A DNA stretch of 64,000 nt from the NCBI GenBank assembly GCA_031275735.1, contig JAISOJ010000076.1, positions 1-64,000 of the forward strand. Reading direction: 5' to 3'. How positions within the stretch are numbered: position 1 is the first letter of the stretch; each line of letters opens with the position of its first letter. This DNA comes from Dysgonamonadaceae bacterium. Lineage in GTDB: Bacteria; Bacteroidota; Bacteroidia; Bacteroidales; Azobacteroidaceae. A program made the translations under genes and the position numbers. The notes under the pieces are model-generated. The model saw only the letters and a program-made list of their open reading frames with translations. It had not been told where the DNA came from and made no database searches. This document shows, piece after piece, positions 56,277 through 64,000 of this stretch.

Positions 56277-58793
56277 ATGGGAAAAAATACGCCGGATTCC
56301 GGAATTTTGAGGCAATTTGCGCCTCATATACTTGTTGTACTTATTTTTATTGCACTCGCTTTGCTCTATTTTTATCCTCAATTAGAAGGTAAAACCTTAC
56401 AACAGTCCGATATTTCTCAATGGCGGGGAATGGTGCAGGAATTGGATGAATTTGCACAAAATAATCCGGGAGTCAAAGCGGTATGGTCAGGTTCTATGTT
56501 CTCTGGAATGCCTTCCTACCATTTCGGCATAATGGGTTATTCACCTAATTATCTGGGTTATATTCAACAGGGATTATCGTTGTCCAGTCCCGGAAGTATG
56601 GGGCCGGTATTTACCGGGCTACTTTGCGCATATATCCTTTTTTTCTTGTTAACCGGATATGTCCGGATATCTTTATTTGGCTCCATTGCTTATGCATTTT
56701 CTTCTTATAACCTGATCATTCTTGTAGCAGGGCATGTCACAAAAGCTTGGGCAATAGCATTTATCCCTTTAGTTTTAGCGGGTTTTTTAGTGATCACCCA
56801 GAAAAAATACCTAATGGGAGGCGCCCTTTTTGCATTAGGCTTGGGTTTGGAATTAATCAGCGGCCATATTCAGATTACCTATTATTTAGCCATTTTTTTC
56901 CTTATACTTTTTGTCGGATATGCCGTCCATTGCCTTCGCAAAAAAGAAATGAAAACCCTGTTTCATGTTTCTTTGACTTTATTTATCGCTTTGATCTTTG
57001 CCGTATTACCTCGCTTAGCCGGTTTATATGCCGATTTTGAAATGAGCAAGGAAAGCATGAGAGGGCCTTCCGAACTTACATCTTCCTCCCATGATAATTC
57101 CACCGCATCGGAAGGTTTGGATATTGACTACGCATTTACTTGGAGCTACGGCAAAGGCGAAACGTTAAGTTTGATGATTCCTAACATAAGGGGCGGCGCT
57201 TCAGGAGGATTTTTAGGTCAAAATTCAAATTTATATAAAGAATTTAAACTCAATGACGTAAGAACCGGAAAAGAAATCCAGAGCTATACTTATTGGGGCG
57301 ACCAACCTTTTACATCAGGACCGGTTTATTTTGGAGCAGGTATCTGCTTCCTTTTTATATTAGGCATGTTTGTAATAAAAAATAAAATCAAATGGTGGCT
57401 ATTAGGAGCAACTCTATTCTTTATTTTATTATCTTGGGGAACAAATTTAGCGTGGTTTAACAATTTTTTATTCTACCATCTTCCGATGTATAATAAATTC
57501 AGGACTCCTTCCATGACCTTAGTAATCCCTTCTATCATCTTTCCTCTTGTGAGTGTGTGGGGATTAAAAACCTTGTTCCATCATCGAAATGATGTAGAAA
57601 AAGAGCGATTAAAAAAACAACTCCTTTTTTCATTAGGAATCACCGGTATAACATGCTTGGTTTTATGGTTAATGGCTGGTGTGTTCTTTAATTTCGAGTC
57701 CGGAAACGACAGCCAGTTTCTATCGGAAGTCCCCGATTGGTATTACAACGCCTTATTAGCAGATAGGGAATCCCTGTTAAAGTCAGATGCTTTACGCTCT
57801 TTCATTTTCATCCTTTTGTTTGCCGCATCTATTTTCTTTTTCATGAATAAGAGTAAAAAACAGTTCTATCGTTCTTTAACAATCTTAGTTGTATTGGTTT
57901 TAATTGATTTATGGACGGTAGATAAGCGTTATTTAAATGAATCCTCTTTTGAAAAAAAGAAATCGGAAAAAGTTTTTGAACCTACCATAGCCGACAATAT
58001 CATTTTGAAAGATAAATCTCCTTCATACAGGGTATTAAATATTAGCGCCAATACTTTTAACGAAACGGCGACTTCTTATTTTCATAAATCAATCGGCGGC
58101 TATCATGCCGCTAAGCTGAGACGATACCAAGAATTAATCGATCGCCGGATAAATGGGGAAATTCAATTCATTGGACAATCGTTTCAAAATGCAAACAGCA
58201 TAGACGATGTTATTGGCGTCTTTCAAAATACGCCTACCATCAATATGTTGAATGCTAAATACATCATTTATAATCCCAATCAAGAACCCATCGTTAATCC
58301 GAATGCCGGAGGAAATGCTTGGTTTATCCAAGAAGTGATGTTAGTAGATAATGCCGATGAAGAATTGGATGCCTTAAATACAATCGACCCTCGAAAAACG
58401 GCCGTGGTGGATAAAAAATTTGCCGATCAAATAGAAAAACAATCATTTACGCCCGATTCCGCCGCTTTTATCGAATTGTTGCAATATCAACCGATTTATC
58501 TGAAATACAGCTCTAAAACAAATTCGGAACAATTAGCCGTATTTTCCGAAATCTATTACTCAAATGGATGGAAAGCGTTTATCGACGGTAAACCGGCCGA
58601 ACATTTCCGCACCGATTGGGTATTGAGAGCCATGAACGTTCCTGCAGGCGAGCATATCATTGAATTTCGATTCGAACCGGATACTTTTAACACTTTATCC
58701 AACATAGGGTCTATGGCTTCCTTATTGTTAATTATCGGTTTTGCCGGAACATTGATCTATTCCGGTCGGAATGCCTGGCGAAAAGCTAATTGA
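56277..58793 (+). CDS. YfhO-family polytopic membrane protein (putative glycosyltransferase)
   Basis: LLYFYPQLEGKTLQQSDISQWRGM; many TM helices; C-terminal YYSNGWKAFIDGKPAEHFRTDWVLRAMNVPAGEHIIEFRFEP. Confidence 0.9.
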   Translation: MGKNTPDSGILRQFAPHILVVLIFIALALLYFYPQLEGKTLQQSDISQWRGMVQELDEFAQNNPGVKAVWSGSMFSGMPSYHFGIMGYSPNYLGYIQQGLSLSSPGSMGPVFTGLLCAYILFFLLTGYVRISLFGSIAYAFSSYNLIILVAGHVTKAWAIAFIPLVLAGFLVITQKKYLMGGALFALGLGLELISGHIQITYYLAIFFLILFVGYAVHCLRKKEMKTLFHVSLTLFIALIFAVLPRLAGLYADFEMSKESMRGPSELTSSSHDNSTASEGLDIDYAFTWSYGKGETLSLMIPNIRGGASGGFLGQNSNLYKEFKLNDVRTGKEIQSYTYWGDQPFTSGPVYFGAGICFLFILGMFVIKNKIKWWLLGATLFFILLSWGTNLAWFNNFLFYHLPMYNKFRTPSMTLVIPSIIFPLVSVWGLKTLFHHRNDVEKERLKKQLLFSLGITGITCLVLWLMAGVFFNFESGNDSQFLSEVPDWYYNALLADRESLLKSDALRSFIFILLFAASIFFFMNKSKKQFYRSLTILVVLVLIDLWTVDKRYLNESSFEKKKSEKVFEPTIADNIILKDKSPSYRVLNISANTFNETATSYFHKSIGGYHAAKLRRYQELIDRRINGEIQFIGQSFQNANSIDDVIGVFQNTPTINMLNAKYIIYNPNQEPIVNPNAGGNAWFIQEVMLVDNADEELDALNTIDPRKTAVVDKKFADQIEKQSFTPDSAAFIELLQYQPIYLKYSSKTNSEQLAVFSEIYYSNGWKAFIDGKPAEHFRTDWVLRAMNVPAGEHIIEFRFEPDTFNTLSNIGSMASLLLIIGFAGTLIYSGRNAWRKAN

Positions 58794-58797
58794 TTTT

Positions 58798-59655
58798 ATG
58801 AAAGTACTTGGAGTCGTTATTACGTACTTTCCTGATCCGGAAGAACTAAAATTTAATATTTCCACTTATGTTTCTGAAATAGATAAACTGATTATTTGGG
58901 ATAATACACCCAACCAGCAGGTAAATTATTTTTTACCAATCATTGGAGGCAAGAATAAAAGTAAAATTCAAGTGATGAGTACCGGAAAAAACGAAGGAAT
59001 TGCATTTGCTTTGAATCGGGCGGCCGAATGGGGAATAAATAATCATTACGATTATTTACTTACAATGGATCAGGATAGTAATTTTGTGGAAGGATGTATG
59101 GCGCATTACCTAGAAATAATTCAAAGGAACAATCGATTGGATATATTGATGTACACTTCGATGTTGCGTCTTATTTCGGGTGATTCGCCTCCCTTTGAAG
59201 GCGAATTCTTAGAACAAAAATTAGGCATTACTTCCGGTTCGGTTATACCACTCTCTGTCTTTGCAAAAACCGGATTTTTCCAAGAAGAACTGTTTATTGA
59301 AGGTGTCGATTTGGAAATGTGTTGGCGATCAAAAAAATACAATCTGAAAATAGTACAAGTCAATCATGTCTATTTAAATCACACAGTAGGAAATCGAAAA
59401 GAATTCAATTTTTTGGGAAAAAAATTACATAGCTACAATTACCCTCCTTTGAGGATTTATTATTCCGCTCGAAACCACATTTACCTCTACAAAAAATATA
59501 AAGACAAAAAATTCATTCTCCCTTATTTTTATCATAATATATTTAAAAGATCAATCGCTATTTTGTTTTTAGAAGCAGATAAACGAAGAAAATTGTATGC
59601 TATGTATTTAGGTATTATACATGGTTTGAAAGGACGGTTAGGCAGATACGCTTGA
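58798..59655 (+). CDS. Glycosyltransferase family 2 (rhamnosyltransferase-like)
   Basis: MKVLGVVITYFPDPEELKFNI; LLTMDQDSNF; FIEGVDLEMCWRSKKY. Confidence 0.88.
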   Translation: MKVLGVVITYFPDPEELKFNISTYVSEIDKLIIWDNTPNQQVNYFLPIIGGKNKSKIQVMSTGKNEGIAFALNRAAEWGINNHYDYLLTMDQDSNFVEGCMAHYLEIIQRNNRLDILMYTSMLRLISGDSPPFEGEFLEQKLGITSGSVIPLSVFAKTGFFQEELFIEGVDLEMCWRSKKYNLKIVQVNHVYLNHTVGNRKEFNFLGKKLHSYNYPPLRIYYSARNHIYLYKKYKDKKFILPYFYHNIFKRSIAILFLEADKRRKLYAMYLGIIHGLKGRLGRYA

Positions 59656-59885
59656 ACAAGAATTTTTATTGAACTGCTAAAAAATGTAAACTTGAAAATA
59701 AAACGCGTATGATACTGTATCTTGTATATGATATTTAAATTTCTGATAATTAGATAAATAAATATAATTACAATTATTTAACTATTTTTATAACTTTTAT
59801 ATAACAAAAAATAACTATTTTTTTGTAATAGGCATTTTATAATTATTATTTTTGTGAATATATTTTATTTTTAATTTATTTATTT

Positions 59886-61064
59886 ATGAAAAAGTTAATA
59901 TTTTCTATTACAGTGCTTGTGGTATTTTTACCGATGGTATTAAATGCCCAAATGAGAGTTCTCTCTAATGGGAATGTGGAAGTTTACTCTTCAGGTTCAG
60001 TCGCTCATACTTCAGATGAAAGCAAGCTATCTATTAAAACCGATCGTTATAAAGCTTTGTCTTTTAATAGATCCGGAAGTGTGCCATCTGGGAATTGGAT
60101 ATTTGGAATACATGGGGATATAGAGCTATATCCCGGTGTCTTTAACGTGGCCTTGGGTGCGAGTGCATTACCCAATGGAGGAGATCCATTGAATAGCTCG
60201 CGAGCTTTGGGTATAATTGCTGTCGCCGGCAATTCTACTTCAGGGTATAATTATGGACTTACAGGTATTTTACAGGGTCAACAATATGGTACAGGCGTTT
60301 ATGGAGGTTTTGTCTGGCCGGATTATATTTCCGGACGTTATGCAGGTTATTTTAATGGAAATGTATATGTCAATGGTACAATAAACGCTACGTTGGTCAC
60401 GAATGCCGATATTCGTTACAAACAAAACATAACCGAATTAAGCGGCAAACAGGCCTCCGTTTTACAAAATATATTGAATCTCAATCCAATAGAATATAGT
60501 CTTAAACAACTAAATATAGCTCCGGTATCAGATACGACAACGGTAGGGCAGAAATTATTTGATGAAAAATCTCAAATATTTCAAAAAAAGCATTATGGCT
60601 TAATTGCTCAAGAAGTTCAACAATTGTATCCTGATTTAGTATATGAGGGCGATGACGGATATTTAAGTATCGATTATACAAGCGTCATCCCTTTGTTAAT
60701 TGCTTCCGTTAAAGAATTGAATGTCAAGATAGAAAAATTAGAGAATGACGCAATACAAAAGACCGCTCCAGCAACTACCGGAATAACGGATATTCAGGGC
60801 GGACGTGCTATACTTTATCAAAATGCACCGAATCCTTTCAATCAATCAACGCAAATCAAATACTATTTACCTGCAACGGTAAAAACCGCTTATTTATGTA
60901 TTTATGATTTGCAAGGCGCTCAATTGAAACAATTGGCCATAGAAGAAAGAGGCGAAGGCGTGCAAACTTTATACGGTTCGGAATTGAACGCAGGTATGTA
61001 TTTGTATACCTTAATTGCCGATGGGCAAGAAATGGATACGGAGCGAATGATTTTGACGAAATAG
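59886..61064 (+). CDS. Tail-fiber/S74 chaperone-domain secreted protein with T9SS sorting domain
   Basis: NADIRYKQNITELSG...LNPIEYSLKQ...HYGLIAQEVQQLYPDLVYEGDDGYLSIDYTSVIPLLIASVKELN; C-terminal NPFNQSTQIKYYLP...GMYLYTLIADGQEMDTERMILTK. Confidence 0.87.
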   Translation: MKKLIFSITVLVVFLPMVLNAQMRVLSNGNVEVYSSGSVAHTSDESKLSIKTDRYKALSFNRSGSVPSGNWIFGIHGDIELYPGVFNVALGASALPNGGDPLNSSRALGIIAVAGNSTSGYNYGLTGILQGQQYGTGVYGGFVWPDYISGRYAGYFNGNVYVNGTINATLVTNADIRYKQNITELSGKQASVLQNILNLNPIEYSLKQLNIAPVSDTTTVGQKLFDEKSQIFQKKHYGLIAQEVQQLYPDLVYEGDDGYLSIDYTSVIPLLIASVKELNVKIEKLENDAIQKTAPATTGITDIQGGRAILYQNAPNPFNQSTQIKYYLPATVKTAYLCIYDLQGAQLKQLAIEERGEGVQTLYGSELNAGMYLYTLIADGQEMDTERMILTK

Positions 61065-61071
61065 GAGGCGA

Positions 61072-62016
61072 GTGATGCAAAAGTACATATTATTATTGGC
61101 GGTTTCTTTGGTATGGATAGGACTTTATGCTCAATCCGAATTTGCACCGGTAGGTTCGGAATGGTATTATACACATACTATTGCCGGTTGTTGTCCTGAA
61201 CATTGTTTTAATCATATTATTTCCGAAAAAGATACTATTGTTGGAGGAAATAGCTGTCGTGTAATAAAACAATATCCTGACAACTCAAACACCGCAAACG
61301 AAAAATATATTATCAAACAAGAGCAAGGTAAAGTCTATTATTATTATCAAGATCAATTCAATTTATTATTCGATTTTGATGCGGGAGTAAATGATACCAT
61401 TGAATTTACATTTATGTATAAAAAGTATGATGCTTTCCCTTCACCCTTGTATAAAGATACAATATTGTCGGTAAGATTTAAAGTTGAAAACATTACAACA
61501 AACGCTCAAAATCTGAAAACATTTAGAACAAAAATTTTAGATGAAGATGCACCTAAGTTTCATGGCGTTTATTATGCTCCTTACACATATACATATACTG
61601 AAAAAATCGGATGGCATAGCGAATTTATACCGATGCTTGATAATGCGGGCCATCCAGACGCGGATATTTTCCGATGGTTAAGATGTTATTCCGACGCCGA
61701 TTTTTCTTTTGTGTCGGATGAGTGGGCTTCCATGTCCCTGCCCTGCAATCATTCCATTGCTACTGGTTTTAATGCGCTTCCAAAAGAAGAAAGCAGCATA
61801 GTTTATCCCAATCCTTTTAAAGATAATGTGTTTGTATTTACAAACGATGGAAAGAATGTTGAAGTAATAGATGTTTCGGGCAAAACGGTTCATTATTCGA
61901 AATTGTCGGAAGGAATGAATATGCTGTCAACAAATCAGCTACTCAAAGGATTGTTTTTTGTAAAAATCCAAAATAAAAATAACAGCACTCAAATTTTTAA
62001 AATAATCAAGTTATGA
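61072..62016 (+). CDS. Secreted protein with T9SS type A sorting domain
   Basis: Signal peptide; C-terminal VYPNPFKDNVFVFTNDGKNVEVIDVSGKTVHYSKLSEGMNMLSTNQLLKGLFFVKIQNKNNSTQIFKIIKL. Confidence 0.83.
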   Translation: MMQKYILLLAVSLVWIGLYAQSEFAPVGSEWYYTHTIAGCCPEHCFNHIISEKDTIVGGNSCRVIKQYPDNSNTANEKYIIKQEQGKVYYYYQDQFNLLFDFDAGVNDTIEFTFMYKKYDAFPSPLYKDTILSVRFKVENITTNAQNLKTFRTKILDEDAPKFHGVYYAPYTYTYTEKIGWHSEFIPMLDNAGHPDADIFRWLRCYSDADFSFVSDEWASMSLPCNHSIATGFNALPKEESSIVYPNPFKDNVFVFTNDGKNVEVIDVSGKTVHYSKLSEGMNMLSTNQLLKGLFFVKIQNKNNSTQIFKIIKL

Positions 62017-63439
62017 AAACATTATATTGCATAATCATATTCAATCTATGCTTAATATCAGGTTTTTCACAAGAATACGGATATTTATTGGTTAATATTA
62101 CTGACGCCGATAAAACAGTGTCTAATAAAAAAGGACAGCTTATTAATAACGATAAAAAGTTAGATAATGCATTTAAAGATTTTAGAGTCTTTTCCTATAA
62201 ATATGCTTATCCTAAAGCTTTGCATCTATAGAATGTAATTGTGATGTTAAAGAACTCGCAGAATTCTTGAAAAAAAATTATTCGACAACTTTTTCGGATA
62301 TTGAATATACTCAAGATTTAGGTTATCCCGAATATAATCCATCAGATGCTATATGGGATCAAACAAATCCTGATGGTACTCCTGTGTTATGGCATTTAAA
62401 TAAAATAGAGGCAGATGAAGCTTGGGATATTACTAAAGGGTCATCGAATATTACTGTTGCAATAATTGACCAAGGATTTGATATTTCTCATCCTGATTTA
62501 GTGAACAAAATAACTTCAACAGTAGATTCTCGTACAGGCAATCCTTTTGGATATACTACAGAATATCATGGTACATTTGTAGCAAGTTGTGCCGGAGCAG
62601 AAACAGACGGAGGCGGGCAATTAGCTTCAGTTGGATTTAACACAATGTTAAGTTTTTATGATTACAATATTTCAGCCGCAGATATTGCTTATTATGCTTC
62701 TTTTGATGAAGGAGCAGACGTGATTAGTTATTCCTGGGGTGGGCTAACATCAGCAACTATACGAGAAAAACTTTTAGTGCAGGAAGTATTAGATAATGGT
62801 ACGGTTATTGTTCGATCGGCAGGTAATAAACAAAGTGATTCTGATAATAATAGATTTCCTTTTGCATATCAAGTGGACAATCGAATAATTATTGTTAGCG
62901 CTACAGATAAAAATGATAATCATACAAATCCTACCGGTGGAACTACCTATGCAAATTATCCTCAAGTATCTGTTTGTTCTCCTGGATATAGTATAATGGG
63001 AGCAATTCGATATAATAGCGGTAGCGTTACTAATCCATATATGATAAGGAGTGGAACTTCCTACGCTACGCCAATCGTTGCCGGAGTGTGTGCATTACTT
63101 AAAAGCATTAATAAAAATTTAACTCCTGCGGAAATAAAAAATATTATTCAAACTACTGTAGACCCTGTTGCGGATGCATATTTATATCCCGGTACAATTG
63201 GAACAGGTCGCGTTAATGCATATAACGCTGTACAAGCAGCATGTGCAACAACTTCATCATCGATCAACTTCACCAATCAAACTGTAAACACCAATACAAC
63301 AGTTGTTTCCTGTGGCGACATCAATGTCCAAAATGTAACTGTTACCAACAATGCCAAATTAACATTGGATGCTGTCGGCACCACTACGATTGCCGGAGAC
63401 TTCTCAATACTATTAGGTGCACAATTGGAAGTAGAATGA
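62013..63439 (+). pseudogene. S8 (subtilisin-like) peptidase interrupted by a frameshift near 62218
   Basis: Signal-peptide ORF 62013..62231 and catalytic ORF 62267..63439 (AIIDQGFDISHPDL; YHGTFVASCAG; SGTSYATPIVAGVCALL); the alternative frame across the gap reads KAxASIECNCDVKELAEFLKKNYS. Confidence 0.8.
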
Positions 63440-63445
63440 AACTAC

Positions 63446-63480
63446 TATTCACGGTTTCGCTTCAAGTGAAGCCGTGAATA
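63446..63480. terminator. Likely bidirectional terminator hairpin between convergent genes
   Basis: TATTCACGGTTTCGCTT-C-AAGTGAAGCCGTGAATA, 17-bp arms with two G-U wobbles on the transcript. Confidence 0.6.
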
Positions 63481-64000
63481 CAGGATTGTTGGAGATTCTA
63501 TGAACTTGATTTGTCGCATCTGTTTTATGTAGATATAGGACTAAGTCCCGCCATTTTTCTACTGCTTGGTTACTCGAAAAACGATCCTTGTCTCTCAAAG
63601 CATTCTGGCTTAATTTTCTCCTTAATAAACGGTCCTGCATTAATTTCGTCAAGCACTGAGCATATGCATCCGTATCAAAGCAAGGGATTAAGAAACCATC
63701 TATTTCATTATTTATTATTTCCTGTGGACCGGTATTACAATCAAAAGCAATCGTCGGAATACCTAACGATTTCGCTTCAATCAATACCATCGGTAAACCT
63801 TCTGCTCGCGAAGACATAGCGTAAATAGCCGTTTTTTTGTAATATTCCTCAATATTCGCCTTTAGCGGAAGAATTTCAACCGAATCGCCCATATTGTTGT
63901 TTTGTATTTGTTTTTCTAATTTTTCTTTTTCTTCTCCTTCTCCGATAATCAACAATTTCCATCCTTCTTTTATTTTCGAATCAACTTTGCTCCAAATATC
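63449..64000 (-). CDS. Glycosyltransferase family 4, N-terminus beyond window
   Basis: LLIIGEGEEKEKLEKQIQ, YAMSSRAEGLPMVLIEAKSLGIPTIAFDCNTGPQEII; frame open to the window edge. Confidence 0.9.
   Translation of the reverse strand, partial: DIWSKVDSKIKEGWKLLIIGEGEEKEKLEKQIQNNNMGDSVEILPLKANIEEYYKKTAIYAMSSRAEGLPMVLIEAKSLGIPTIAFDCNTGPQEIINNEIDGFLIPCFDTDAYAQCLTKLMQDRLLRRKLSQNALRDKDRFSSNQAVEKWRDLVLYLHKTDATNQVHRISNNPVFTASLEAKP

Noticed and set aside
1-64000. tRNA, rRNA or CRISPR arrays
   Set aside because: No cloverleaf-like or rRNA-like segments and no regularly spaced repeats recognised in the intergenic regions read.

Overview
AT-rich Bacteroidetes (Bacteroidales-like) chromosomal window. About 0-14.6 kb is mostly housekeeping: an LpxH-like 3' fragment, a Kef-type antiporter, MnmA, FabD, a Nudix hydrolase, a zinc-ribbon/Nif3 pair, a B12-dependent ribonucleotide reductase, a VOC protein and a sirtuin. 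It is interrupted by an ISAs1 transposase remnant. About 14.7-21.4 kb is a tandemly duplicated GG-leader peptide cassette: a degenerate C39-like/VKOR/thioredoxin fusion, two precursors sharing a leader but with unrelated cores, two TlpA-like thioredoxins and an Xre regulator. It is bracketed by two decayed ISAzo13-type transposase remnants, and the second precursor (54 aa) is absent from the supplied ORF track. About 22.7-50.5 kb is a glycan-utilisation locus: anSME, two Ser-type sulfatases, a lipoprotein ADP-ribosylglycohydrolase, ribokinase, a LacI regulator, beta-helix proteins, a BACON protein, two SusC/SusD pairs and a T9SS protein. An 18-bp identical LacI-type operator lies at the same distance from a TAnnTTTG promoter element in front of both minus-strand operons. 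About 51-59.7 kb is a glycosyltransferase region containing a complete CXXX-repeat radical-SAM peptide system: a 24-Cys precursor, an rSAM/SPASM maturase, a SPASM-only partner and an 85-aa accessory protein. The end of the window holds T9SS-associated proteins, including an S74-domain protein and a frameshifted S8 peptidase. The strongest candidates for follow-up are the CXXX-repeat system and the duplicated GG-leader cassette. All calls come from reading the sequence and translations; no database search was run.
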